The notes under the pieces: model-generated
What the model was told of the DNA's origin: nothing
The model's input: only the letters and a program-made list of their open reading frames with translations
The model's database searches: none
Part shown: positions 53,056-64,000 of the stretch, in pieces
Position numbering within the stretch: position 1 is the stretch's first letter
Layout: the number at the start of each line of letters is the position of its first letter
Translations under genes and position numbers: made by a program
From: Cinnamomum chago
Lineage: Eukaryota > Streptophyta > Magnoliopsida > Laurales > Lauraceae
Length of the DNA stretch: 64,000 nucleotides
Direction of reading: 5' to 3'
Assembly (NCBI GenBank): GCA_038049695.1
Contig: CP142458.1
Span: 58,189,501-58,253,500, forward strand

Positions 53056-53379
53056 GGCTTGTTTGGATAGCCAAAAAATAGAGTAGAGTGAAGTTAAATG
53101 GGTCATAACAGTATAAAATTCCAACTCTACCATGTTTGGATGAGTCTGGCCTAATAGATGAAATAATGTTGTGAGCCACATGTACTCCATTTCACTTCAA
53201 CTCAAAATACTTTAATTTTTTTGAGTAAAAGTGGATTCTACTCAAAACCTTAACTTCAAAATAAGCATCCAAATGAAGTGAAGTACTCTATTTTAATTTC
53301 AACCTACTTTTCTTCACTCCACTTCACATGTGAAATCCACTTCATTTTACTCCACTCCTCATTTATCCAAACAGGCCCT
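53056..53379. mobile_element. MITE with GGGCCTGTTTGGATA ends inside the LINE
   Basis: The left GGCTTGTTTGGATA and right TATCCAAACAGGCCC are inverted. The 324-bp body has GTGAAGTGAAGT-like words and no ORF. The LINE reading (SEQNLSYL, then IKVAKVVLHNWL) is continuous if it is left out. The target duplication is at most 3 bases and not clear, so PIF/Harbinger-like is only a guess. Confidence 0.75.
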
Positions 53380-53389
53380 AGGTAAGAGA

Positions 53390-53885
53390 GATTTTGCTCT
53401 GAAGGATCCAAGTCTAGGTTCTTGAGGCATTGGATAACCTGCTCCTCTGCTAGACTTCAAATGACCAAAAACTTTCTTTTTCCATCGTTTCAGGTGATGC
53501 TTTAATCTCTTTAACTTTTGAGCCAAAGCAAATTGGAGATTTCCTTCACAAGGGGGGCTCCAATTGAGAGCTATTGTTTGCTAGAAAGATGGATGCTGAA
53601 TCCACATTTCTTCAAACTTGAAGGGGATGTTGGATTGAGAGAATGGGGGCTTATGAATTAGAATAAGAGGCTATGATCATATGCTAGTAATGGGAGGTGA
53701 ATAATGAGAGGATCATGATAGGTTTCTATCCATTTGGAGTTTGAGAAGGCAAGGTCTAGTCGTGTAACCACATAGGCGGCTCCTAAATGCCCGTTTAATG
53801 CCTTGTCGTGTTTAATGAAAGTTTCAGAGCTATAGCGCCACATAGCAGTCAATAACCTCCTTGCGATGAATAAGACTAGGGATAA
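53390..53885 (-). pseudogene. L1 LINE endonuclease C-terminal region
   Basis: Minus strand reads AAYVVTRLDLAFSNSKW and DPLIIHLPLLAYDHSLL, the end of an L1 endonuclease (usual SDHSPL motif), then FKFEEMWIQHPSF and ...DPSEQNLSYL. The N-terminal half of the endonuclease and any ORF1 are missing. Confidence 0.75.
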
Positions 53886-54245
53886 AGGGCCTATTTCTTT
53901 AGAATTCTTGTTCGTAGAATTTTAAATTCTCCAAAAACTATCCCCTATGGTGAAATTCCTCAATCAGTCCTCCTCTTGGGTGGCTATGTGCTAGGGAGCA
54001 GCCTATAATCTCCTTGAGATGAATAAGGCTATGGGTAAAGGGCCTATTTCTTTATAGAATTCTTGTTCGTAGAATTCTAAACATGACTGTGTGGCTATGT
54101 GACTATGTGCCAAGGAGCAGCCTATAACCTCCTTACGATGAATAAGGCTAGGGATAAAGGGCTTATTTCTTTATTGAATTCTTGTTTGTAGAATTTTAAA
54201 TTATCCAAAAGTTGCCCCCTAGGGTGAAATTCCTCAATCCTCCTC
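53845..54245. repeat. Three tandem copies spanning a LINE/TIR-element junction
   Basis: The block CCTCCTTRCGATGAATAAGR, ending in GGGCCTATTTCTTTA and GAATTCTTGTTYGTAGAATT, occurs at about 53856, 54010 and 54128. Each copy includes LINE-like sequence followed by the start of another element (GGGCCTATTTCTTTAG). The inverted partner CTAAAGAAATAGGCC lies at 54451-54465. Confidence 0.6.
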
Positions 54246-54474
54246 TTGGGTAAAACATTTGAAATGCCAACAAAATGCAAAAAAGATTGAAATTCTAAAA
54301 ATTCCAAAAGGTCATTTGAGACTTTTTAGGAAGCTGAAATTTGGAATTCTAGTAAAAAAAAAAATGAGGCATTTCAAATGCTAAGGAACAAGCCATCACA
54401 CCATGCTAAAAAAAGCTCTAGCATCCCAAAAACTTGTCAGAAGTTTTCCTAAAGAAATAGGCCTAAAGACATTT

Positions 54475-55850
54475 AGGGCACGTTTGTGTACATTTAACTT
54501 CCGGGGTAAGAAGAATCTGCCACATCATCAAATTTTACGGTTTTTAAATACCTCAGAAAAGGTTTTCTGGGGAAGTAAAAAATTCATGTTTGGTGCAAAA
54601 AGTTTTTCCTTGATGAATCGGTAGTAATGTTGTTTGGTGCGGCTGCGGATTCCTTCCGGAAAACTAGTGTTTACTGTTTGGTGGTAAAGTGTTTTTTTTT
54701 TCTTTTTTGGTATAGATACAGGCAGAACTTGGTGAATAGGAAACACAATTCATCATAATTTCAATATGTATCTATTTAGAAAACCCAAATATCATTTCAA
54801 ATCTGATGAAGTAAATGCACCAATATTGTTTGCTATAGTCATACATTTACTTTCATATTTGACAATCACATCAAACTAGGCTAGCGTAACAAAAATCGTG
54901 TATGAATACTACACATTGATACAAAATAGCTGCAACAACGAATTTGATAGCACAACAAATTTGAACCGGTTCCCAACATGAATAGGTTTTTTGCTCGTTG
55001 GGCTTTTGGAGCTTCATGAAACAAATCTGATAAAGTAAATGCACCAATATTGTTTGCTACAGCCATACATTTACTTTCATATTTGACAATCACATCAAAC
55101 TGAGCTAGTGTAACAAGAACAGTGTATGAATACTACACATTGATACAAAATAGCTACAACAACGAATTTGATAGCAAGACAAATTTGAACCGGTTCCCAA
55201 CATGAAGAGGGTTATTGTTCGTTGGGCTTTTGGAGCTTCATGAAACAATTTCTCTTTCAGCCTTGAAAGTGTCGAATTAATCCACAGTTTTGGAACCAAA
55301 ATTTTTCCTTCTTCTCTGAGCAGCCCTACAGCAAACCCATTCTAAAATGGTGGCCAGGCAGGGTGGGGTGACTAGGCGAGGGGAGGGAGAAGAAAGATGG
55401 TGGCCAAGCAAATTGGGGTAGCTGAGCGTGGTGGCAGCTAGTCAGGGGCGCCGCTAGTGGCGTCAGGAGTGGGGAGGTTAGGGTGTGGCTGTTGGGACTG
55501 GGTTGGGGAGGGGAGAGAGAGAGAGAGGTGTTAGGCCGTGGTTGTTGCACAAGGTGGAGAAGAGAGAGGGTTACCTGCAGATATGGATGTCGTCCTTGCT
55601 TACTCTCATCGTTGAAGAAGAATAGAGAATGGGTAGGGTTTTGCATCAGAAATAGGTAGGAAATGAAGTTTATACAGGGGGGGGGGGGGGGTTGTAGTCC
55701 ATTTCCATGATAAGAAAGGGAAAAACTAATGTGGCAAAAAAGTGATTCCGTGGAAAACTACTGCACCAAACGCATGAAAATTAGGTTTTCCGCGGAAAAC
55801 CGTCCACTTTTCCACGAAAATGGGCTACACAGACCTGTCCTTAGAGATTC
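54475..55850. mobile_element. TIR element (~1.4 kb), same end family as 27071-27292
   Basis: The left AGGGCACGTTTGTGTAC resembles the inverted right end (reverse complement AAGGACAGGTCTGTGTAGCC). No transposase; short frames are low-complexity. A 15-G homopolymer lies at about 55677-55691. The interior contains a 224-bp tandem duplication. Confidence 0.5.
54799..55246. repeat. 224-bp tandem duplication
   Basis: 54799-55022 and 55023-55246 are near-identical (AAATCTGATRAAGTAAATGC onward to GAGCTTCATGAAACAA), differing at a handful of sites, hence a relatively recent duplication. Confidence 0.85.
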
Positions 55851-57465
55851 ATATTTTCCACGATGCCTTTAAAGTCATTAGAGCCATCAATACAAATGAA
55901 AAATAGATGATCAGCAATTTTTTTATTGTGGACATTTTAGATTTTTTATTCTTTTGATAAGATTAAGTTTGATCATGTTCCTAGAGATTTTAATAGGGTT
56001 CCTCACATCTAACAAATTAGTTTTTCTTAGACTTTCAGGACTGGTTATCTAATATAGGTAATTATTTGTAATTCTGATTATTCTTTCTATTTGGTAATTC
56101 TCCTCTAAAAAAAAGAACAAGAAAAGCAAAGCTACTTCTATCAACAAAGAAAACAAAGCTATTTTTATCAACTTTAATTATAAGTGCACAATCACAATAG
56201 GAAGCACCTGACGAAATCATCTGTGATAAAAGCCTCATCTCGTCTCTTTATGATTAACCATAGAGAAATCCCACATTCACAATGTTTGTTTCATATGTCA
56301 ACACACAAGTAGCAGTATATATGATCAAATTATTCATCATCAATTGCCCATTGAAACCACACCTTTGCCAAATAGGACAGTCAACTTTTGAGGTAGGCAT
56401 ACAACAATGTCAAATAAGAACTATTAATTTCTTTATTACCTTTTATATAATGATTACATGTGTAACAACAGTGATAAATAAGGCTCACCTAATTGTTGCC
56501 ACATTTGGTTTACATGTGCTACAATTGCCACAATTGATGGCCAAACTTTAAAATATATATATATATATATGTACATTCTCCAAAAATAGAAAATGAAGAA
56601 GAAATCTCATCCTCCTTGAACATGAGATTGACAAAAACAGATCTTATAACTTTACCTTAGATTTAATTTAATTTCCCTAGAATAAATGCAGGATTAATCC
56701 CCTTAGTTACAAGCTTACATCATTATTAGCGAAAGGGTACAACTAATTCCTCATGCTATGAGTTAAGTCATATGTGGAGTTGTCTATAAATTTTATGGAT
56801 TGACTCTAAAAAGTAACCCCATCATTCAACCACATGAGCCCTTTCCATATAGGCTAAGATTGTAGTGCATGTTGAATTTCCCATTGTAGATCATATTGGA
56901 TTTTCCTAACTATGATGCTCATGTCCGGTGTCCCGTCTTGTTTAAAAGAGCAATTGACCCTCATTTAGGCCAACCTTAGTTTTATTAATTTAAATGATAT
57001 TTTAGGATATCCAGTCTAACTAAAGTTTTATTGATTTTAAATGAAATTCTAGGAAATCACACAAAGATATAACAAGAAAATATTAATTCTTATGTTAAGT
57101 TGCTTTGGCAACTATAATTGCTAAAATAAGCGAATTTTGAACTTGATCCTTAGTTGTGCATTCATTTTAACTTTATATACTTGTGTAAACTTTATTTAGT
57201 TCATGCTTTCTACTTTCTCTTATCTAAGAGTCCTTATATAGAATTCTTTTTTATTAAAAGAATTCATTCAATTAAGGAAGAAGAAAGATTAAAAAAGAGA
57301 TGATGTAGTTCTGATATGAAAAATTATTTTCAAATTCACTCTCTTGCATTACTCAACCACAAGAGATGACCAAATAATCCTATCATATGCTTTCAATTGA
57401 ACTATAGCTCTTAAACTTTCATCAAACAATGACCAAGTAAGATATGTCATCATTATTGTAATAGA
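55851..57465. other. Intergenic, no gene recognised
   Basis: AT-rich. The 89-codon frame at 56282-56551 shows no family motif. There is a short AT repeat at about 56551-56570. Confidence 0.5.
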
Positions 57466-57470
57466 TGTCT

Positions 57471-57788
57471 TGTTAGGTTATATAGCTCAATAGAAGTAAT
57501 GAATCTGGTAAACCAAGCCCCTGCATTGTCCATGTTCTACTATGACTAGAAATATGTCTATTATAGTAGGTCTGTTGTGATTAAGAAGTAGTGTTTGGGT
57601 GTAATAGGGTTTTGGGGCTGATATTTTTAATATAGACTAAGAGTCTCCAGGATGTACATCCTCTTGTGATTGCATAGTGAATTATCCCGTCTTTTCCGTG
57701 GACGTAGGCCAAAAGTCGAACCACGTAAATCTTCATGTTCTCTTGTTGTGCATGATTGATCTCTTCTCGTAGGCCATAGATCACAACA
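57471..57788 (+). repeat. 5' LTR of the deleted copia (318 bp)
   Basis: TGTTAGGTTATATAG to ATAGATCACAACA. The 3' copy is 10 bases longer through duplication of GTGAATTCTC. Confidence 0.9.
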
Positions 57789-57819
57789 AACTGGTATCAG
57801 AGCGTTGCACGTGATCGGA

Positions 57820-58528
57820 GGAGATTCGACAGATCGGATCTCAAAGGGCTGGAGTTGTGGCTGCACGATCAACGGATTAAATCTCAAGATTGAGATGGCG
57901 TTTTCTGGATCGTGCGGAGAGGGAGATCGTTTCATCTCAAGGTGGGTCATGATTGAAGAAGAAGAAGAAATCGGAGAAGAGGATTTGGTTGAGGAAACAG
58001 AGGATAAGACTCTGTTTGTCTCTGAGAACGGTCAAGTTCGGTTGCTATGGAGGTTTCGAAAAAGGTCTGATAGCACAGAGAGGGAGACCGAAGAGGAAAG
58101 AATGCTTTGCCTGAAAAATTGTTAGATGAAGAGAATGATGAGTTGCTAGAGAAGGCGTACGGTCAGATTCTGCTATTTTTTAGCGATAGTGTACTGTAAA
58201 AGGTTGCTTAGTAGAAAATTGTTGCTGGCATACGACAGAAGTTGGAGAACTTGTACATCACGAAGTCTCTCACAAATCACTTATATCTGAAGAAGCGGTT
58301 GTTCACGTTACAAATGCAAGAAGGTACGTCTATTTCAACTCACCTTGATTCTTTCACAAAAGTTAATATGGATCTGGAAAATATCAATGTTGAAATTGAT
58401 GATGAGAACTAAGCTATTATGTTGTTGTACTTGTTACTACCCTCATATGAACATTTTGTTGATACTATAATGTATGGTAGAGATACTATGTCCAAAGAGG
58501 ATGTAGAGGTAGTCTTAACTCTTAGGAG
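57820..58528 (+). pseudogene. Copia gag (UBN2-type), degenerate
   Basis: Frames give [60 protein letters not shown], the usual copia gag core, interrupted by stops (for example TAA after DDEN near 58411). The N-terminal part is poorly preserved. Confidence 0.8.
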
Positions 58529-59233
58529 TTGAAGAAAAAGATTGTGTTTGACAATGATGGTTCGGGTGAGGGTTTGGTAGTACGAGGAAGAACAAAAGAC
58601 TCCAGTAGTAAGGGCAAATGTAGATCCAACAGGAAAAACATTGAATATTATTATTGCCATAAGAAATGGCACATCAGAAAAAACTGTCCCGAAAGGCAGA
58701 GGAAAGGGAAAGAAATAATAGAAGATTCGTCATCTAATGATTTAGTCAATGTTGCAGATGAAAGATCATATTATGTTTCCAATAATGCACTTTCTGTGAT
58801 TGAAAATGGTATTCGTCGTCAAGATGAATGGATTCTTCATTCGGGTTGTTTTTACCATATGTGTCCCCATAGGGACTGGTTTACCACTTATAGAGAAATC
58901 GATGGTGGTAGTGTCTTGATGGGCAACAATATTGTATGTAAGATGGTTGGAATTGGAATAGTGAAAATCAAGATGCATGATGTCGTCAGAACGTTGGCAG
59001 AGGTTCGGCATGTTCCTAATTTGGAAAAGAATCTTATTTCTCTTGGTGCCTTGGACTCCGATGGTTGTGAGTTCTCAACTGAAGGTGGAGTTATGAAGGT
59101 TGTGAATGGTGCTGTAGTTCTTATGAGAGGCAATAGAGTTGGAAACCTGTATGTTTTGTCCGGAAATACTGTTACAGGTGGAGCTGCAGTGTCTTCATTA
59201 GATGACCATGAATCTGTCTCAACGCATTTATGA
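58529..59233 (+). pseudogene. Copia zinc knuckle and protease, catalytic Asp replaced
   Basis: An open 234-residue frame: knuckle YYCHKKWHIRKNCP (residues about 39-53), then protease with ILHSGCFYHMCPHRDWF. The active-site Asp (expected D-S-G) is His at 58838-58840. SVLMGNNIVCKMVGIGIVKI and RHVPNLEKNLISLGALDSDG follow. It ends just before the pre-integrase LGHMSEKG block. The long open frame despite a lost catalytic residue shows slow decay rather than function. Confidence 0.85.
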
Positions 59234-59236
59234 CAC

Positions 59237-59778
59237 TTGCGCTTGGGTCACATGAGTGAGAAGGGATTGACAATACTGAGCAATCAGAATTTGTTGTGTG
59301 GCACGAAGACAGGCAAGTTAAATTTCTGTGAGAGATGCATCTTCGAAAAGAATCGAGAAGTTAGTTTCAAGACAGGTTTTCATCATACGAAAGGCATCCT
59401 TGATTATGTTCATTCAGATGTATGGTGGCCTTCTAAGGTTTACTCCAAGGGCGGGTCCCGGTTTATGCTGACTTTTATTGATGACTATTCAAGGAAAGTA
59501 TGGGTTTATACTTTGAAGACGAATGATCAGACTTTTGTTACATTCAAGTAATGGTTAAGAAACAGACTGGCAGGAAGGTGAAGAAGTTTATGACAGATAA
59601 TGACAAGGAGTACAGAACGACAGAGCTTGAGAACTATTGCAAGGATCATGGCATAGTTCAGCTTTACACCACTACAAAAACTCCACTGCAGAATGGAGTT
59701 GCAAAGAGGATGAACAGAACGATCTTGGAAAGAGCTCGTTGTATGTTGTTTACTGCAGGATTGTCCAAGGACTTTTAG
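59237..59778 (+). pseudogene. Copia pre-integrase and integrase core, catalytic Glu replaced
   Basis: Frame one (59237-59551): LGHMSEKGLTILSNQ, CERCIFEK, then YVHSDVWWPSKV (first Asp) and TFIDDYSRKVWVY. After a stop and frame change, 59551-59778 reads KKFMTDNDKEY (second Asp) and TPLQNGVAKRMNRTILE, where the catalytic Glu of the usual GVAER motif is Lys (59704-59706). It ends at TAG where Trp/Gln is usual. Integrase inserts element DNA; this copy cannot. Confidence 0.88.
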
Positions 59779-60690
59779 GCTGAGGCAATAAATGTTGCAG
59801 GCTACTTGATAAATAGGTCTCCACACACAAAGATTGATTGCAAAACACCGGAAGAAATGTGGTCAGGTAATCCAACTAATTATTCTAACTTGAGGATCTT
59901 CGGTTGTCCGGTTTATACTCTCGTGAAAACTGATAAGTTAGAACCAATGGTTGTGAAGTGCATCTTGGTGGGATATACTTCTGGGGTGAAAGGATACAGA
60001 TTGTGGTGTACCGATTAGAATTTACCCAAATTTATCATCAGCAGGGATGTTACATTTCATGAGGGTGCTTTACTCGAAGCGAGAAAGCATGTGGAGGAGA
60101 CAAAAGTAGATAGCAGCAGTGACACCGTGCGTTCAGGTGGAGTCCGACATCCTAGTGAGGAAGTAGAGTGCATCCGGCTCCTCCCGGGATGTAGCAAATA
60201 CAGCGAATAGAGCCGCAGATGCAGCAAACGGGTAGACTGCAGGGAGAAAGGAAACCGCCGATTAGATACGGTTTTGAGGATATGACGACGTACTTGTCGA
60301 CATAAGACAGTGGCCGTGATGATATGGTTGCATACGCATTGATGACTGAGTCTCTTGAGTCAATGGAAGGGTTGGAAAGTAGTCAACAGGCAGCAACTAT
60401 GACTGAAGCGATGGAGTCTCTTGATGAGGAAAATCAAGCCTTCGGATGCAAGCGGTTTTATGAGGAAAAGGAAGGAGCTTCCAATGCAGGTAGAGTGCAG
60501 TTTAAGGTTTCTGATCATGTATGCAGTTTGAAGAAATTACTGTACGAGTCAAAGCAAGCTTCTGGACAATAATACAAGTGATTTGATGCATTAATGAAGG
60601 AATGGGTTAAATTCAAGTTCAAGCATTGCTTGGACTTGATCAGTATGCTCAGTACCTGAGTGCCCTCAAGGGCAGGTGGAGACGGTGAGA
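59779..60690 (+). pseudogene. Copia integrase tail and RT remnant with internal deletion
   Basis: 59806-60018 reads YLINRSPHTKIDCKTPEEMW and LRIFGCPVYTLVKTDKLEP, then VKCILVGYTSGVKGYRLW. RT starts near 60324 (YALMTESLESME) but jumps from KEGASNAGRVQFKV to CSLKKLLYESKQASGQ, so the palm with YVDD is absent. RNase H is also missing before the 3' LTR. Confidence 0.8.
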
Positions 60691-60739
60691 CGTGTTATAT
60701 GCATGAGGATTAGCTTCAATGTTCGCCAAGATGAAGATT

Positions 60740-61067
60740 TATTAGGTTGTATGGGTCAATAGAAGTTATGAATCTAGTAAACCGGGCCCCTGCATTGTCC
60801 ATGTTCTACTGTGATTAGAAGTAGATCTATTATAGGAGATATATTGTGATTAAGAAGTAGTGTTAGGGTGTAACAGAGTTTTGGGGCTGATATTATAAAT
60901 AGAGACTAAGAGTCTCTAAGATGTACAACATCTTCTGATTGCATAGTGAATTCTCGTGAATTCTCCCGTCTTCCCCGTAGACGTAGGCCAAAAGCCGAAC
61001 CACGTAAATCTCCTTGTTCTCTTGTTGTGCGTGATTGATCTCTTCTCGTAGGCCCTAGATCACAACA
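60740..61067 (+). repeat. 3' LTR of the deleted copia (328 bp)
   Basis: Starts TATTAGGTTGTATGG (TG has become TA) and ends CTAGATCACAACA before TGTCT. The preceding purine-rich AGATGAAGATT is the degraded polypurine tract. Confidence 0.88.
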
Positions 61068-61072
61068 TGTCT

Positions 61073-62169
61073 TGTATATTTTGGTGGATAATATATGCCT
61101 CATTTAAGGTAACAATACCAAAATGAGGCCTCTATGGGGCACCATAATCTCTGTGTCGGGGTTTGAAAGCTTAAGCTAATAATTTCTTGGTCTGATTACT
61201 TAACGTCAATCAAACTCTAAAATTCAAAGATAAAAGAACATGGAAATGTCTTTGTGATAGTTCCATTAAGTTTGCAATCTAAAATTCATGGAGATCCAGT
61301 TAATGCACTCAAATCAAAGAATGATGTGCTGGATTTGATTTTATGGCCCTCTAAATCGATGAAAATGGGTATTGCACTTGGATTTCCATACAGTTTTTTT
61401 TTTTTAATGAGAATTCAAATATGAGAAAAGACAACATATAACATGATCTTCTAATCTTTTATATATTTTGCAATCATGGTTAAGAATGGTAATACACAAA
61501 TCATGTGAGCCGCCATTACCATTGATATATAGCCATTAAAAAGTTGATCTAGTTTTTGTTTTTTTCATTGTCAATGCCACCATAAAGCTTTGACCCCACA
61601 AATTTTACAATGATTTTTGTCTTATAATTATCATGGCTAGATCTTGGAGTCAATAATCGCATAAAAGCATTACCAATATCCACGCTTAAACTTGAACATA
61701 TTAGATTCTTTAAGATGATGACCTAATCTTCTTCTAAACACCTCAAGTTTGTAGTAAGAATGCTACCTTCCTATTTGTTTATTTGAGGTGGATAGTAGAG
61801 ACAAGCTGCCTACATCTATAATTAAGCTTTAAGGTGACTAAATCTATGGGGGCACTTTTACTTATTATTATTTTTTGTTACCATTTATTTCAACCTCAGT
61901 TGGAAATTATTTTAAGTTGGGATTTAAAATTCCTTGGAATCCACACTTTCTTTAATGAGAAAACTGAAAATATTATTTTGTCAATAAGTATGAATGAATC
62001 AAGACAAGCTTATATGCGATCGAATGAGATCACCAAATTAGGCATGTCTTCCAATCTAATCTACTCTTTGGAGGGACATCACCTTAGTGAGAGGAATAGC
62101 CTGCTGGTGGTTTTGTGCATTCTCGCATAGGTCATTACTCATTTTTTCTTTTTCTTTTATTTGTATATA
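61073..62169. other. Intergenic, no gene recognised
   Basis: AT-rich. The 98-codon frame at 61834-62130 has no motif that I recognise and no splice partner. Confidence 0.5.
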
Positions 62170-62848
62170 TGTTTGGACTCGTATAGGTCAAGCCCACTAC
62201 CTTCCATCTAGCCCTGCCTGTTTCCTTATAGCCGTTGCGGAGTTATGAGACTAGCCGTTGTGGAATTATAAGGCATAACCGTTGTGGAGCACTTATGAAA
62301 GTTATGGGGCTTGACATATAACCGTCCGCATTAGTGGTACATTAACATTACCACAAATAGCTATGAACGGCTATAATGTGTAATAAGTAATGTTACCGTT
62401 ACCACCAACGGCTATAATATGCAATAAGTAATGTTAACATTACCACCAACGGCTATAATATGTAATAAGTAGCGTTACCATTGGGACTCCTCTATATGAG
62501 AGAGGTTGCGGGGTTTCATATAGAATACATATGACGCAACTCCTATTTTATGCTTTCTATTTTCTTTCTCTCTTTCTATTATATATGCTGTTGCAAGCAA
62601 GTTTGAAATAGTGGTCCGCAGAGGTTTGAGTTCTTCATCCATTCGAGTGCACGAGTGGTAATGATTGTCGAATCAGGAAGCCATTGTATCCTGAGGCAAA
62701 TGCATATGAGTCCACCGCACAATAGTAGTGGCGAAATCTGTCTAAAGAAAGTGTCTTTATGACTTGTTCAGGTTCCTTCTCTCCTTTATTTGATTATTTA
62801 TTTTATAACTAATTTATTAGCAATTGTTTTCACAATATATTTCCAACA
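62170..62848 (+). mobile_element. Possible solo copia-like LTR
   Basis: TGTTTGGACTCG to ATTTCCAACA gives short terminal inverted repeats. A TATA-like CTCTATATGAGAG lies at 62488-62500 and a repeat-rich putative U3 before it. No PBS or polypurine tract is adjacent and the flanks do not match, so this is tentative. Confidence 0.4.
62347..62476. repeat. Minisatellite, three ~41-bp units
   Basis: Units ACCACCAACGGCTATAATAT plus GYAATAAGTAATGTTAACATT repeat three times, the first degenerate. GCCGTTGYGGAG words occur three times just upstream. Confidence 0.75.
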
Positions 62849-64000
62849 CATCCCATTTGGGTTGTGGGCTCAGTTTCTTTTATTTTGGCCTGATTGGGTT
62901 TGAGATTTGATGGGGTATGGCCCCATGGGGTTATATTTGACAACCCATTTGTAAATTATTTATATTGAAAGAAAATGAAAGGCAACTTACCAGTCAAAAT
63001 AACAAAAAACTCTTCCTACCATTGTCTAGTGTGAAGGGTAATGTTTCCTCCTAATTAAGTCTGTCTATAAGATCTCATTTTTATTTAATCTTTCCTTTTA
63101 ACAATAGTTAATTTGAGCTTAAAACACACGCAATCACATGGAAGGTCCATTAAGTCACCAAGAAAAAGCAACGATTTTAGACACACCTCCTACTTTTCCT
63201 ATTTGTAAAGAACCCTAAAAGCCAATGACTACATAGAAATCTTTCATGAACTAATTGACCTTTTCATGATGGGCTTTGAGCAAATTTTGACATTAACTTT
63301 TCTTATTATCTTACGAAAAAGCCATTAATATCCAAAGAATTTTCCCCTGCGACGTTCCCACATGCTGGCATAACAATCGTCACGTACGGTGGGCACCTTT
63401 AATTCAAGAGAGGCTCAGTCTTGTGATGTCTCCCATGCCTCTTTGACAATCTGATCAGAATGTCCACAAGCAGATGTTCGTAATCTATTTCAACTAAGCA
63501 GAATCTTGAATAAAAGGATATGATGATGAGGTGAAGACCCTCATCTTGAATAAAAGATAAAAACAAAAGGATACAATGGAAAAGTGAAAACCCCCTAGGA
63601 ATAAAATAACAATCGGTAAAGCAACACCATCTTCAAACTTTAGACAAGTTGGTCATCATCATCTTCTCCTTATTCAATCAATCCAAAGTCAAGTAGTTCA
63701 AACATTATTAATAAAGATTCTAGATCATTATTTGAGGTCTTCATAACTAATTAAGCAATGGCATACAAATGATAAAAACAAAAAATAACATCCCTATTGA
63801 ACATACAAGGAAAGAACTAAAATCACACAAGTCACCTCTCTAACCTCCCTTTGCTACTAATGAAGTGGATTTGCTAAGAGCAGATTAGCTTTAGAAAAGC
63901 CTCTTGTTCTTGTTTAAAGATGTTGGTATCTGTCCTTGTCTTGTGCCCATCACATATTTTTCACTTTTCCGTATGAGGCTCTTTACAACTCAATGACGCA
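62849..64000. other. Intergenic to window end
   Basis: No coding similarity or clear repeat structure seen. Confidence 0.45.

Larger units (their letters stand above)
47640..53885 (-). mobile_element. L1-type LINE, minus strand, twice interrupted
   Basis: Order on the minus strand: endonuclease C-terminal part (53885-53390), RT N-terminal part (53190-52150), then after the insertion RT C-terminal part and zf-RVT region (49490-47766). Interruptions: a 2.65-kb LTR-type insertion at 49491-52144 and a MITE at 53056-53379. There are stops throughout. The 3' end is not sharply defined; no long poly-A (poly-T on plus) is seen beyond TTTTTTTAG near 47640. Confidence 0.8.
57471..61067 (+). mobile_element. 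Deleted copia element with intact ends (3.6 kb)
   Basis: LTRs at 57471-57788 and 60740-61067; perfect 5-bp duplication TGTCT (57466-57470, 61068-61072); PBS CTGGTATCAGAGCG at 57791-57804. The domains gag, CCHC, protease, pre-integrase and integrase are in order, but most of RT/RNase H is missing. The LTRs differ at roughly 37 of 318 aligned sites by eye, so it is much older than the gypsy element. Confidence 0.92.

Noticed and set aside
55326..55646. 106-codon minus-strand Ser/Pro/Leu-rich frame
   Set aside because: Low-complexity GA/CT-rich DNA with no family signal.

Overview
The window is nuclear DNA from a flowering plant. The evidence is one intron-rich host gene for a plant-type bHLH transcription factor, GT-AG introns, CCHC Ty1/copia and Ty3/gypsy (Tat-lineage) retrotransposons, RTE- and L1-type LINEs, MULEs, hAT-like MITEs and a tRNA-derived SINE. 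I cannot name the species. No rRNA, tRNA, CRISPR or bacterial-type operon structure is visible.

Layout. 1-1111 is the 3' end of a decayed copia element with a 197-bp LTR. 1112-6424 is gene-free repeat debris, including a SINE-like piece and a foldback element. 6425-21400 is a three-level nest: an RTE LINE (20901-21400, minus) broken by a copia element (minus strand, 5' LTR 19732-20900 plus gag), whose gag is split by a very young 11.34-kb Tat-lineage gypsy element (6771-18110, 5-bp target duplication GTGCC, LTRs differing at one site in 713). The gypsy element carries a broken gag-pol, a tandem array, and a 741-codon antisense ORF that appears to contain in-frame introns. 21824-24528 is a MULE with about 390-bp inverted ends and a 9-bp target duplication that has captured an invertase/pectin-methylesterase-inhibitor gene (Pack-MULE). 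24650-28500 holds small MITEs, foldbacks and AT repeats.

28880-35740 (minus) is the only host gene I can support: seven exons, all joining in frame, encoding about 433 residues of a bHLH66/69/82-type (LRL, root-hair related) transcription factor. Its introns hold a hAT-like MITE and a local duplication of the first splice donor.

36000-40380 is intergenic, with a SINE flanked by a perfect 16-bp duplication and a second, inverted copy of the intronic MITE. 40382 to about 47600 is an old copia element split by a 4.6-kb MULE whose transposase is followed in frame by an OTU cysteine-protease domain. About 47640-53885 is an L1-type LINE (minus) interrupted by a 2.65-kb insertion with a copia LTR and by a MITE. 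53845-55850 is a triplicated junction and a TIR element. 57471-61067 is a compact copia element with 5-bp target duplications, catalytic substitutions and most of its RT missing. 61068-64000 is gene-free apart from a possible solo LTR.

Overall this is a transposon graveyard around one intact regulatory gene. The nesting gives a relative chronology: LINEs and old copias first, then copia with palindrome-array LTRs and MULEs, and last the gypsy element.
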